Source: a virus. From it: a stretch of DNA of 32,723 bases. The notes below the pieces were generated by a model. The model did not search any database and was not told the DNA's origin. It saw nothing but the letters and a program-made list of their open reading frames with translations. This document shows, in pieces, positions 15,027 through 22,127 of the stretch. Position 1 is the first letter of the stretch; the number at the start of each line of letters is the position of its first letter. The position numbers were made by a program, and so were the translations under genes. The stretch lies in IMG/VR virus record IMGVR_UViG_3300012964_000035, positions 1 through 32,723 of that record; one strand, given 5' to 3'.

Positions 15027-15238
15027 CTGAAATTAATAACGTATACATTAGACACAACAAGATTACCGATCCAATAACCTTTAAGAAAAAGTCGGTATTT
15101 ATAGTAACAGATATTGGTCTTGTGTGGCAGGCAGCGAGCCCCGGCAGTGCCAACTCAGCATACGAGCAGATTATAACCAAACGAAGTTATGCAGCGAAAA
15201 ATTTAGAAGAATTCAGGAGACTATATGTTCGGAACTAA
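15023..15238 (+). CDS. Small hypothetical protein before queE
   Basis: This 71-residue protein overlaps queE by 14 bases in another frame. It is a mixed alpha/beta sequence (NVYIRHNKITDPITFKKKSVFIVTDIGLVWQAASPG...). No motif is recognised. Coupling to queE is the only functional hint. Confidence 0.5.
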   Translation: MTEINNVYIRHNKITDPITFKKKSVFIVTDIGLVWQAASPGSANSAYEQIITKRSYAAKNLEEFRRLYVRN

Positions 15239-16133
15239 CGAAATCATCGGTAAGAAATATTTTAAGGACGCACCAAAGGACAGCCTTTTTGTCACGAGTA
15301 TGTTTTTCACATTGCAGGGCGAAGGGCCCTACGCAGGCATACCAGCGTTCTTCATCCGCCTTGCTAAGTGCAATCTGGATTGCTCATTCTGCGATACGTT
15401 CTTCGACGATGGCGATTGGATGACATTTGATGAGATTGGAGCAAAGATTGAAGAAACCATTGCTGAATATTTCACAACACGTAACAAAATTATCCCTACC
15501 TGGGCAATCAGTGTGCCTTTTACCGTTAAAGATGGAAAAATGGAACAAGGATCTTCTATATATCCGGGTATAGTATTGGTAATGACAGGTGGCGAACCAC
15601 TACTGCAAGAAAATATTAGCAAGTTCATGCAAGAACAACTATCAGTGTTCAAAGCAGTTCAGGTTGAAAGTAATGGTATCCCCGACACGGTAGTCCCAGA
15701 AGGTGTTACTCTTGTCTGCTCTCCCAAATGTATGGAGAAGGAAGGTAAGGCTGTCAAGTATTACGCACCATCCAAAACGATCCTGGATCGTGCAGATTGC
15801 CTCAAGTTTGTAATGAGTGCAGATGCAGACAGCCCATACAATGAAGTTCCACAATGGGCACACGAGTGGAAAGCACGGACAGGCAAGGAAATCTATGTGA
15901 GTCCAATGAATGTGTATAACACATTTCCGCAAAAAATCAAGCTACTACGGGCAGAAAAAGGCAACATCACGATGGCGGAACGATCCACTGTAGATGAGAA
16001 AATTAACTTCTTCGAACCTGGTTTGTTGAATATGGAATCGGTCGCAAGAAATCACGAATATGTTGGACAATATTGTATGCAACATGGAGTTAAGATGAAT
16101 ATGCAGATGCATCTATTTGCAAACCTTGCTTAA
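15225..16133 (+). CDS. queE: QueE-like 7-carboxy-7-deazaguanine synthase (radical SAM)
   Basis: This 302-residue radical SAM enzyme has the QueE signature FTLQGEGPYAGIPAFFIRLA (28-47), the iron-sulfur motif CNLDCSFC (C49, C53, C56), and a GGEP SAM-binding loop (122-125). The spacing C-x3-C-x2-C is the standard radical SAM form. QueE converts 6-carboxy-tetrahydropterin to 7-carboxy-7-deazaguanine, the first 7-deazapurine in the preQ0 pathway. It is longer than many bacterial QueE (about 210-250 residues), with an insertion after the cluster (about 57-115) as in several phage forms. QueD is upstream; a QueC for the next step is not seen in the window and may be host-encoded or elsewhere. Confidence 0.88.
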   Translation: MFGTNEIIGKKYFKDAPKDSLFVTSMFFTLQGEGPYAGIPAFFIRLAKCNLDCSFCDTFFDDGDWMTFDEIGAKIEETIAEYFTTRNKIIPTWAISVPFTVKDGKMEQGSSIYPGIVLVMTGGEPLLQENISKFMQEQLSVFKAVQVESNGIPDTVVPEGVTLVCSPKCMEKEGKAVKYYAPSKTILDRADCLKFVMSADADSPYNEVPQWAHEWKARTGKEIYVSPMNVYNTFPQKIKLLRAEKGNITMAERSTVDEKINFFEPGLLNMESVARNHEYVGQYCMQHGVKMNMQMHLFANLA

Positions 16134-16168
16134 GTTATTCGTTTGGTATACCTATTTGGAGATTCTTC

Positions 16169-16378
16169 ATGAGTAACATAATGATACGTGGTCTGGCAAT
16201 AGCTGCAACAGAGTTTTGTATGAATGAAGCAAAAAATGAGGCCTGGATGTGGGAAGATAAATTTGCTGAACTTATTATTAGTGAATGTATCGCAGTAAGC
16301 AAAAAAGCTATGTTAGATGAGTATGGTAAACCGATACCCGCCGATAAACTGATAAGTCTCCATTTTGGAGTCAAGTAA
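16169..16378 (+). CDS. Small conserved phage protein
   Basis: This 69-residue helical protein carries the phrase KFAELIISECIAVSKKA and ends in LISLHFGVK. I recall this arrangement from small proteins of many T4-like phages, all of unknown function. A clear TTGGAG ribosome-binding site lies 8-9 bases before the ATG. The stop shares one base with the next start. Confidence 0.65.
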   Translation: MSNIMIRGLAIAATEFCMNEAKNEAWMWEDKFAELIISECIAVSKKAMLDEYGKPIPADKLISLHFGVK

Positions 16379-16545
16379 TGAGTGATTGTTATATCAATAT
16401 TAGATTTGGTGCAAGGCATTTTCAAATTCATAGAAATAATCCTTACATTACATTTAAAGTAAACGAATATTGGGTTACAAACAAACCAACTAAATGGTTT
16501 GAGATCTATGAATTTTCAGGACTAAATAAGTTCTTAAACAACTAA
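16378..16545 (+). CDS. Small aromatic hypothetical protein (55 residues)
   Basis: The frame MSDCYINIRFGARHFQIHRN... ends at TAA 16543-16545, directly before the next ATG. The start overlaps the previous stop by one base and has TTGGAG upstream. The product is basic and aromatic (HRNNPYITFKVNEYW, KWFEIYEF). The exact tiling with both neighbours supports translation. No family recognised. Confidence 0.5.
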   Translation: MSDCYINIRFGARHFQIHRNNPYITFKVNEYWVTNKPTKWFEIYEFSGLNKFLNN

Positions 16546-16746
16546 ATGAAATACCTAAACAAGAAGAAGCCGAGAAAAAACTGGATTAAAGTTGCCGTAC
16601 CAATTGCGTCCAGGGCGAAAACATCCGATGCGAAAGTATGGTGTCAGCAACAACCCGGCAATGGTAGATTCTATTGCAGTTTTTGGCTCGATTGGGAATT
16701 CGAAAGAAGCGAAGATGCATTAGCATTTAAACTAAAGTATGGATAA
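16546..16746 (+). CDS. Small phage protein of the 'DAL-FKLKY' family
   Basis: This 66-residue basic, Trp-rich protein ends WEFERSEDALAFKLKYG. The ending closely matches that of the proteins at 12357-12662 and 26412-26597. The preceding segment (KNWIKVAVPIASRAKTSDAKVWC...) parallels YKVILECPIK... in the first. It starts immediately after the preceding stop. The function is unknown. Confidence 0.6.
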   Translation: MKYLNKKKPRKNWIKVAVPIASRAKTSDAKVWCQQQPGNGRFYCSFWLDWEFERSEDALAFKLKYG

Positions 16747-16828
16747 AATTTTCAGACAATTTTCTCTCTTTGAAAAACACGGTTATACAGTAAAATATAT
16801 TTGGGAGTCAGGATGGTTAAAAAATTAA
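16739..16828 (+). CDS. Possible 29-residue micro-protein
   Basis: ATG 16739 overlaps the end of the preceding gene and the frame MDKIFRQFSLFEKHGYTVKY... stops at TAA 16826-16828, past the start of the next gene. It fills an otherwise untranslated 66-base gap. There is no convincing ribosome-binding site, so it may be chance. Confidence 0.2.
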   Translation: MDKIFRQFSLFEKHGYTVKYIWESGWLKN

Positions 16829-17448
16829 TACCTTTTAATTTAATGCCCGGGTCATGGGGCCTTAAAGGTAAAACAAGAGAAATTGCTAAGGCTGAATATG
16901 AGCTCGAGGGATATGAATTAAAAAAGAAACTGCTCGAAATCAAGAGCGATGATCTTAGCGAAAAAGAACTCAAGAAGAAATTTATTGATCTTGATTTTGA
17001 ATTTGGCAAAGTCGATAAGATTACACATCTTCGCATGTTGTCTAATCTCATTGAAGATGAACAACAGAAGAAGCTTGCTATGTTAGAATTAGACCTTAAA
17101 GAAGGCAAGCTTACCGATACAGAATATCAAAAACAATCAGCAACCCTCAGAGGCGAACCATGGATCACTGTGCTTAATATGGATTTCGGCGGAAAGCAGT
17201 CTTTAGAAGGTAGTTTTGAGTTAGATTGGAACGAAGCATTTGTGGATAATCTTATGAAAGAAGGATATGTAGGTCCTACACCAGATGCCATTGTTAATCA
17301 GTGGTTTATGGAGGTCTGCCGAAATATTGCTATGGAAGAATTTGATGGCACAGGCAATTTCACTGCAGATTCAGCTGCTAATCTCGAAGCAGTGAAACGT
17401 TGGAGTTCTCCAGAGCCCGACAGCACCGGCAGACGTGGTTATAAATAA
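16813..17448 (+). CDS. Conserved hypothetical protein, helical
   Basis: I chose ATG 16813, preceded by GGGAG (16803-16807), giving 211 residues; a TTG four codons earlier overlaps that ribosome-binding site. The N-terminal 110 residues are Lys/Glu-rich helix likely to form a coiled coil (YELEGYELKKKLLEIKSDDLSEK...). The C-terminal half is folded (WITVLNMDFGGKQSLEGSFELDWNEAFVDNL...), with a probable Trp/Asp-rich core. The overall look is of a widespread T4-like phage protein without known function. Confidence 0.65.
   Translation: MVKKLIPFNLMPGSWGLKGKTREIAKAEYELEGYELKKKLLEIKSDDLSEKELKKKFIDLDFEFGKVDKITHLRMLSNLIEDEQQKKLAMLELDLKEGKLTDTEYQKQSATLRGEPWITVLNMDFGGKQSLEGSFELDWNEAFVDNLMKEGYVGPTPDAIVNQWFMEVCRNIAMEEFDGTGNFTADSAANLEAVKRWSSPEPDSTGRRGYK
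17440..17447 (+). promoter_or_regulatory. Exact T4 late octamer TATAAATA
   Basis: TATAAATA at 17440-17447 spans the stop codon of the preceding gene and lies 45 bases before the 5' nuclease ATG. It matches the T4 late consensus exactly. A sigma70-like promoter also sits in this gap, so the nuclease may be transcribed early and late. The match could be chance in AT-rich DNA. Confidence 0.35.
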
Positions 17449-17457
17449 GCATACCAT

Positions 17458-17486
17458 TAGACACTTCAACAGAATTGTAATATAAT
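17458..17486 (+). promoter_or_regulatory. Sigma70-like promoter, predicted leaderless start
   Basis: TAGACA (17458-17463), a 17-base spacer and consensus TATAAT (17481-17486). The ATG of the 5' nuclease begins 6 bases after the -10 box, and no Shine-Dalgarno sequence is present. Confidence 0.6.
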
Positions 17487-17492
17487 ACATTT

Positions 17493-18536
17493 ATGCACAC
17501 GTATCTTCTCACAGACGGACAAAATCTTTTTCATCGCCAAATCAACATGACTAATCCTGGGCTGGGATTAGATTCCGCTATCGGAATGGCACTACACATG
17601 ATTCTATATAGTATGAAGAAAGAATGGAATTCATTCAATGGGACACATGCTGTATTTTTTATGGAAGGGCGTTCCTGGCGGAAAGATGTTTATCCTGATT
17701 ATAAAGCCAATCGCGCAGTAGCACACGCCGCATTGACTGAAAGAGAGCAGGAAGATAAAGAAATTCTACAAGGCGCTTTCGACGATCTTGTGGATTTCCT
17801 TGATACACACACTAATATCACAGTTCTTCAAAATCCAAAGGCTGAGGCCGACGATATGATTTCACTGTGGATTGAATCCCACCCCAATGATAGGCATGTA
17901 CTTATTAGCTCGGATTCAGATTTCTATCAACTTCTTCGCCACCCGAATTTGACAATTTATGATCCAGTTAAGGATATTCAGATTCGGCAGGATGGTATTT
18001 ATAACGACGATGGAAAGAAATTAGCTTTTGTTGTAGATACAACTGCCAAGATCAAGGTCGGTAAACCAGATCCTGATTTTGTTGTTCCTACCGACTGGTA
18101 TGAATACGCATTATTCCTAAAATGTGTTCGCGGTGACAAAACTGACAACATTTTTAGCGCATATCCTGGTGTTCGCGAAAAAGGTACCAAGACAACTGTT
18201 GGTATCCGAGAAGCGTACGAAGATAAGGGTAAGGGCTATGCATGGAATAACTTTATGCTTCAGAAGTGGGTAGATCATAATCAAGTCGAACAGCGAGTAA
18301 AAGAAATGTACGAGCGTAATCGCCTGTTAATTGATCTTTCACAAATTCCCGACAATGTCAAGACTGAATGTCTAACTATTATTGCAACTGAAATTGAACG
18401 AAAGGATGTTCCTGCTGTTGATATCGGTGTGCAATTTATGAAATTCGCAGGAAGATGGGGATTAACCAAAATTGGTAATAATGCAAATCAATTTATGCCG
18501 ATGCTGAAATCTAAATATAATTCTACTATTGAGTGA
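17493..18536 (+). CDS. rnh: T4 RNase H-like 5'-3' exonuclease (FEN family)
   Basis: This 347-residue protein has the metal-binding acidic residues of phage 5' nucleases in order: TDGQNLF (D8), KAEADDMI (E118, D120, D121), ISSDSDF (D141, D143), and the helix-hairpin-helix region RGDKTDNIFSAYPGV (D215, D218). T4 RNase H (305 residues) removes RNA primers and flaps from lagging-strand fragments and works with polymerase and gp32. The central arch around residues 160-200 carries a Lys/Asp-rich insertion. It starts at ATG 17493 directly behind a sigma70-like promoter with no ribosome-binding site. The position away from the DsbA-like gene differs from T4. Confidence 0.88.
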   Translation: MHTYLLTDGQNLFHRQINMTNPGLGLDSAIGMALHMILYSMKKEWNSFNGTHAVFFMEGRSWRKDVYPDYKANRAVAHAALTEREQEDKEILQGAFDDLVDFLDTHTNITVLQNPKAEADDMISLWIESHPNDRHVLISSDSDFYQLLRHPNLTIYDPVKDIQIRQDGIYNDDGKKLAFVVDTTAKIKVGKPDPDFVVPTDWYEYALFLKCVRGDKTDNIFSAYPGVREKGTKTTVGIREAYEDKGKGYAWNNFMLQKWVDHNQVEQRVKEMYERNRLLIDLSQIPDNVKTECLTIIATEIERKDVPAVDIGVQFMKFAGRWGLTKIGNNANQFMPMLKSKYNSTIE

Positions 18537-18545
18537 GATAAAATA

Positions 18546-19043
18546 ATGTCAATAAAACTTAAACCCATTACAGAAAAAAGTTGGTTGGTCCTTGGTGACA
18601 CAGATGAAAATCGAATTGGCCTACTCACCGAAATTCGTGATCAATATGTGTTAATGGTATCGGGGGCCAAGCAACAATTTCTTAATCGAAAAGAAGTTAA
18701 CAAATTCTTCAATGAAGATGTCTTTAAAAATGTAGAAGAACCGACAGTTGAAGTTGATGTTAAGAAAGACTATTTTATCAGTGGGTATCCGGTTGATTTT
18801 GATAATCCGAGTGAAGTATTAATCAAAGGTAATAAACTTCCGCTTTTTAGTAAAAAGGCAACAAGTGAAGTCTACTATAGCGCAGGATACTATTGTCTGA
18901 ACTTCCCGAAGAATTGGATGCCAGCGTACTGTCCGAAACTGTCTACATTAGAAACATATGAATACACTGGCCCATTCAAAACTGAAATAGAAATGCGTGC
19001 AAGTTTAACAAAGTTACGTAAAGAAAAGAACGCTAAGAAGTAA
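18546..19043 (+). CDS. Conserved hypothetical protein after the 5' nuclease
   Basis: This 165-residue protein starts 9 bases after the nuclease stop. The N-terminal 60 residues are a small beta domain (SWLVLGDTDENRIGLLTEIRDQYVLMV). The rest contains VKKDYFISGYPVDFDNPSEV and a Tyr/Pro-rich segment (VYYSAGYYCLNFPKNWMPAYCPKLSTLETY), with a basic tail. The arrangement resembles conserved T4-superfamily proteins of unknown role. Proximity suggests, but does not show, a link to replication. Confidence 0.65.
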   Translation: MSIKLKPITEKSWLVLGDTDENRIGLLTEIRDQYVLMVSGAKQQFLNRKEVNKFFNEDVFKNVEEPTVEVDVKKDYFISGYPVDFDNPSEVLIKGNKLPLFSKKATSEVYYSAGYYCLNFPKNWMPAYCPKLSTLETYEYTGPFKTEIEMRASLTKLRKEKNAKK

Positions 19044-19044
19044 T

Positions 19045-19347
19045 ATGGTTCTATGGTTTTCATCTGTTTGTTACAAGAGGGATGCCGCTGGTAAGATTCA
19101 CCTATGGGGTATACTCTCAGAAAAAGCTAATAATGTAATTGAAGATCATATTTTCTGGGGGAGAAGCGATGCACGGGCTTATATAAGTCCCATCTGTTGG
19201 TCTTCAAGAGATTTGTATTCAAAAAAGATAAGAAAAGTAGCAGAAGGATACAAGGAAATAACGCAATCCCTGGTCGAACGTAAATGGCCCGAGTTTATGG
19301 GCGATATAGAAATGCAGATAATGATAAAGAGATTAAAGAATGAGTGA
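19045..19347 (+). CDS. Small hypothetical protein
   Basis: This 100-residue protein starts 1 base after the preceding stop. It is rich in Trp and Lys (LWFSSVCYKRDAAGKIHLWGIL, FWGRSDARAYISPICWSSRDLYSKKI) with three Cys. No motif recognised. Its end overlaps the next gene by 8 bases. Confidence 0.55.
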   Translation: MVLWFSSVCYKRDAAGKIHLWGILSEKANNVIEDHIFWGRSDARAYISPICWSSRDLYSKKIRKVAEGYKEITQSLVERKWPEFMGDIEMQIMIKRLKNE

Positions 19348-19540
19348 AGTAGCCAAACTAAGACAACGCCTTAAAAATATCAACCGCAATGTAACAGAAT
19401 ATAGGATGACTGTGGCAGAGGCGCAGGATCTTCTTACAGAAATCGACAATTTGTCAAAATTGCCAGTACAAGAAAAGCCACCCGAAGTGGCTGTTGAACA
19501 CACCGTTACAATAAGAACAATGGACGGTGGTACTTTTTAA
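19340..19540 (+). CDS. Small helical hypothetical protein at the operon end
   Basis: This 66-residue protein has a heptad-patterned first half (VAKLRQRLKNINRNVTEYRMTVAEAQDLLTEIDNL), likely a coiled coil, and a strand-rich tail (TVTIRTMDGGTF). Its stop codon is the first element of the terminator stem, so it is the last gene of this + strand unit. Confidence 0.6.
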   Translation: MSEVAKLRQRLKNINRNVTEYRMTVAEAQDLLTEIDNLSKLPVQEKPPEVAVEHTVTIRTMDGGTF

Positions 19541-19565
19541 TAAGGCCTTCGGGCCTTATTTTTTT
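19539..19565 (+). terminator. Intrinsic terminator with UUCG tetraloop
   Basis: A perfect 9-bp stem AATAAGGCC (19539-19547) / GGCCTTATT (19552-19560) closes on TTCG and is followed by TTTTT. It ends the + strand operon that runs from at least 17493. The opposite strand lacks a T-run, so it acts in one direction. It overlaps the stop codon of the convergent gene. Confidence 0.95.
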
Positions 19566-19816
19566 ACCGGCAATACGTCTATTTTTAGTCTGGGATTTTT
19601 TGCGTAGAGGCCATTGGCGGCAGCCAATGCACGCTTTTCATTTGCAAATGGTTTGATCTTTCCACCACTTTTCCATGGTTGACCATTTATTGTTATGTAG
19701 TAGTTAAATGGTTCTTCATATGCTGAAGGCTCGGGCTGATCTCCGTAGGTCTTTTCATATTCTCTGGCGATCGCTAAATCCTTCACTCTGCCTTCAGATA
19801 TTTCTTGTAATCTCAT
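19556..19816 (-). CDS. Small hypothetical protein, late-type promoter
   Basis: This 86-residue protein has a helical charged N-terminus (LQEISEGRVKDLAIAREYEKTYG), a linker, and a C-terminal small domain (YYITINGQPWKSGGKIKPFANEKRALAAANGLYAKNP). The C-terminal part looks like a strand pair with a helix, as in small phage DNA- or RNA-binding modules, but no family is certain. AAGGGG precedes the start and GATAAATA (19836-19843) lies 20 bases upstream. Its stop lies within the opposing terminator. Confidence 0.6.
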   Translation of the reverse strand: MRLQEISEGRVKDLAIAREYEKTYGDQPEPSAYEEPFNYYITINGQPWKSGGKIKPFANEKRALAAANGLYAKNPRLKIDVLPVKK

Positions 19817-19835
19817 AATATCCCCTTATCGTTAT

Positions 19836-19843
19836 TATTTATC
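19836..19843 (-). promoter_or_regulatory. Late-type promoter octamer GATAAATA (minus strand)
   Basis: On the minus strand it reads CTTGATAAATAATAAC, matching the context before the HNH gene (GCTTGATAAATATATT). It lies 20 bases before the start codon at 19816. Confidence 0.6.
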
Positions 19844-19877
19844 AAGAAATATTTTGATCCAATAAATACGTGTTTTT

Positions 19878-19885
19878 GATAAATA
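19878..19885 (+). promoter_or_regulatory. Late-type promoter octamer GATAAATA (plus strand)
   Basis: TTTTTGATAAATATATG lies 27 bases before the ATG at 19913 and is divergent from the octamer at 19836-19843. A weaker copy, AATAAATA, is at 19861-19868. Confidence 0.5.
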
Positions 19886-19912
19886 TATGTATACTTATTG
19901 GAGAAGATAACA

Positions 19913-20209
19913 ATGGCGAGACCAAAACCGAGTATAATTTTAGAACACGTGAATCCGAAAAATTATAAGGCTGAACAGGTGCTTGAAGCTGATTCTATTT
20001 ATGCAGTTTTCTATCAAGGCAAACCAATTAACCTACGCACACTTAGTCACCTTATTTCATATCCAGGACCGAAGTATAAAAAGGTAAGTTTTTCCAATTC
20101 GGGTCATGCCTTTAACCTTGCCGAAAGATTAAACAAATTATTCAAAACCGAAGATTTTGCAGTTTATAAACTTGTTACGGGAGTTCTTTGTACAGAGAAC
20201 GAAGATTAA
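19913..20209 (+). CDS. Conserved phage protein starting MARPKP
   Basis: I chose ATG 19913, preceded by TTGGAG (19897-19902) 10 bases upstream, giving 98 residues. The opening MARPKPSIILEHV, the middle YAVFYQGKPINLRTL and YPGPKYKKVSFSNSGHAFNLAERLNKLF are phrases I recall from many T4-like and other large phages, always as unknown proteins. The fold looks like a compact alpha/beta module with basic patches. It is the only + strand gene between two minus-strand units and has its own late-type octamer. Its TAA shares the palindrome TTAA with the stop of the convergent gene. Confidence 0.7.
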   Translation: MARPKPSIILEHVNPKNYKAEQVLEADSIYAVFYQGKPINLRTLSHLISYPGPKYKKVSFSNSGHAFNLAERLNKLFKTEDFAVYKLVTGVLCTENED

Positions 20210-20571
20210 GGTAAAGCTTCAATGAAATATTCGGGATACATTTGCCCGAATTTTCGCATAATGATACCGGCTATAGCGTTTGCTTGATTTTCAGTTTCGC
20301 TGCCGGTATTTCCATCTAAGGTCATATTTTCTGTGCGTTGTTTCCAATGCACAAGTTCATGTGCAAGTGTTCGCATAACATCAACAGGATGCCGATTTGC
20401 AGCAACTACTTTGATTGTGCCACCATTGAATACACCGAAAGAATAATCACACCCGGCAGTGGGTTCATTGATTAATTCAATTGGTGGCAACTCATTCAAT
20501 TCTAACTCAATTCTGCAAAGATTAATTAAATGAGTCGTCATATTTTCCAGTAGGAAATCTTTTATTTTCAT
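20206..20571 (-). CDS. HExxH metallopeptidase-like protein
   Basis: This 121-residue protein contains TLAHELVHWKQ with the zinc motif HELVH (H71, E72, H75). A downstream acidic segment (GSETENQANAIAG) could supply the third ligand, as in SprT- or minimal gluzincin-like domains. It may cut a phage or host protein, possibly a structural protein, because its promoter is late-type. The gene begins 1 base after the stop of the homospermidine synthase-like gene, so the two form one minus-strand operon. Substrate unknown. Confidence 0.75.
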   Translation of the reverse strand: MKIKDFLLENMTTHLINLCRIELELNELPPIELINEPTAGCDYSFGVFNGGTIKVVAANRHPVDVMRTLAHELVHWKQRTENMTLDGNTGSETENQANAIAGIIMRKFGQMYPEYFIEALP

Positions 20572-20572
20572 A

Positions 20573-22033
20573 TTAGCTCTGTATTAAAAAATTCTCAAAA
20601 CGCCACGGGTGACGTGGATCGGTGTTTGTTCTGAATAGTGAATTTCTATCCGATAGTGGCGTCCAATTAGTAGGTACACTTGCAATAGGTCCGAGATAGG
20701 GTCTGGCAATATTCAGAATAAATTCATATGGTAATTCTTCAGGTTCAACATAACCACGATTTGGATTCTGTATCATCCACACTATCCCGGCGAGTAGATT
20801 CGCACCTACCTGGATAGTCGTTGGCCCTTCACCCGGAAGTAAGCTTCTGGATTCTTCAATTCCTAATTGAGAACCATACCACCATCCATTCATTCCGTGT
20901 CCTAGTAACAGTACACCAAGTTCGTCAATGCCACTTATAATTTCTTCTTTAACTACACGTTTCTTATCCTGAATTCGAAGTTCTCTTCCGCGGAATTCAT
21001 GGACTGATGCAATTGCTGCATCACACGGGCAATACACATAATGAACTGTAGGACGAAAAACAGGATTACCGTCTTTTGATAGTGTAAAATAGTCACTCAT
21101 AGTTACGGATTCGCTGTGTTGTACAATGAAACCATTGTATGATCCGCCTTTCGGTACCCATGACTTAGCAAGAGTCGCCACGCCTGGGGATTTTAAAAAA
21201 GCTGCGTTACCGGGCCCTTCCCGGTGAACATATCCATTAGGCGGCATAGGTCTTTCATGTGTCCCCCAACCCATCTCCGAAGGTGCACGGCCTTCGGCCC
21301 AGAAACCCTCGCAAGACCATGTGTTGACAAATTCACCCTTTACCTTGGGTACATCAATCACCTGGGTGTCCCTTTCTGCAATGTGAACTACTTTTGTACC
21401 AGTACTCATCATTAATGTTGCCCACTGTTCCCTTGTCTGTGGAATATCAAATTCTAAATTCATTGCATTCGCAATGTCAACTAATGCTGCCTTTGTAAAT
21501 TGACTTACCAGCCCCGGATTAGCACCATTTGTTACCAATGCAGTTGGACCTTTATTTTTCCATGGTTCAGTAATGGCGCGGATTCTTGAGTGGGTAACAT
21601 ATAAAGTTCTATCAGCTAATTCTGGTATTGTTTCATCTGGTTCATCGGGCCAGCGCTCAATGGAAGTATCAGTATAAAGAACACCATTTCTTAAACACCA
21701 GGTGACAATTTCAATACCGTCAATATTCAATGACAAATTGATTAGAAGGCCACCAGGTCCCACATATTTTTTTAATGTGTCTTCCATATTATCTCTGACA
21801 ATTTCTTTAATAACATATTTTACACCAGTGTGACTGTATTTTTCTTGAAAAAGTTTAAGGTGATTATCTTTTTCTAAGACAGTAATCTTACGAGGATCCA
21901 CCTTGATGTGTCTTAGTAGTAAAGGAAGCATTGTCTGCCCCACGCCACCGAAACCCAAGAGCAAGATGTGGCCATCGAATTGGGCCAATTTCTTACCGTC
22001 GAGATTAATGCCTTTAATATCACCTAATTTCAT
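20573..22033 (-). CDS. Homospermidine synthase-like enzyme
   Basis: This 486-residue enzyme has the saccharopine-dehydrogenase-type fold of bacterial homospermidine synthase. It starts with an NAD-binding loop GFGGVGQ (27-33), followed by TVLEKD, LLINLSLNIDG, LYTDTSIERW and NGANPGLVSQFTK, and a long catalytic domain with the conserved GSxNGFIVQH- and GHGMNGWW-type segments. The length fits the bacterial enzyme (about 475 residues). Homospermidine synthase joins two putrescines using NAD. Polyamines neutralise packaged DNA, so a late role in filling capsids is plausible. A late-type octamer lies 37 bases upstream and the ribosome-binding site is AGGT, inside a set of 19-bp repeats. Substrate choice is not proven. 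Confidence 0.8.
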   Translation of the reverse strand: MKLGDIKGINLDGKKLAQFDGHILLLGFGGVGQTMLPLLLRHIKVDPRKITVLEKDNHLKLFQEKYSHTGVKYVIKEIVRDNMEDTLKKYVGPGGLLINLSLNIDGIEIVTWCLRNGVLYTDTSIERWPDEPDETIPELADRTLYVTHSRIRAITEPWKNKGPTALVTNGANPGLVSQFTKAALVDIANAMNLEFDIPQTREQWATLMMSTGTKVVHIAERDTQVIDVPKVKGEFVNTWSCEGFWAEGRAPSEMGWGTHERPMPPNGYVHREGPGNAAFLKSPGVATLAKSWVPKGGSYNGFIVQHSESVTMSDYFTLSKDGNPVFRPTVHYVYCPCDAAIASVHEFRGRELRIQDKKRVVKEEIISGIDELGVLLLGHGMNGWWYGSQLGIEESRSLLPGEGPTTIQVGANLLAGIVWMIQNPNRGYVEPEELPYEFILNIARPYLGPIASVPTNWTPLSDRNSLFRTNTDPRHPWRFENFLIQS

Positions 22034-22077
22034 ATTATATACCTAATTTTATATTGTACACCTAATTACATATTTAT
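22021..22077. repeat. Three tandem 19-bp imperfect repeats over the homospermidine synthase start
   Basis: Units are CACCTAATTTCATATTATA (22021-22039), TACCTAATTTTATATTGTA (22040-22058) and CACCTAATTACATATTTAT (22059-22077). On the minus strand, unit 1 contains the start codon and codons 2-4 (ATGAAATTAGGT), and unit 2 supplies the ATTAGGT used as ribosome-binding site. The leader therefore looks like a duplicated copy of the gene's own first codons. Confidence 0.75.
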
Positions 22078-22078
22078 C
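22071..22078 (-). promoter_or_regulatory. Late-type promoter octamer GATAAATA for the homospermidine synthase operon
   Basis: The minus strand reads AAGATAAATATGTAATT, 37 bases upstream of the start codon at 22033. It partly overlaps the third 19-bp repeat. Confidence 0.55.
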
Positions 22079-22093
22079 TTAGAAGTGTAAACC

Positions 22094-22122
22094 TTGACTA
22101 ATGTATTGTTATCTGTTACAAT
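22094..22122 (+). promoter_or_regulatory. Sigma70-like promoter, predicted leaderless start
   Basis: TTGACT (22094-22099), a 17-base spacer and TACAAT (22117-22122). The ATG at 22128 is 5 bases beyond the -10 box, and there is no Shine-Dalgarno sequence. An in-frame ATG at 22101 lies inside the promoter and would be upstream of the transcript. Confidence 0.65.
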
Positions 22123-22127
22123 TACAT

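Noticed and set aside
22101-22127. Upstream ATG start for the small membrane protein
   Set aside because: It falls in the spacer between the -35 and -10 boxes; ATG 22128 fits the transcript and gives a cleaner membrane protein.
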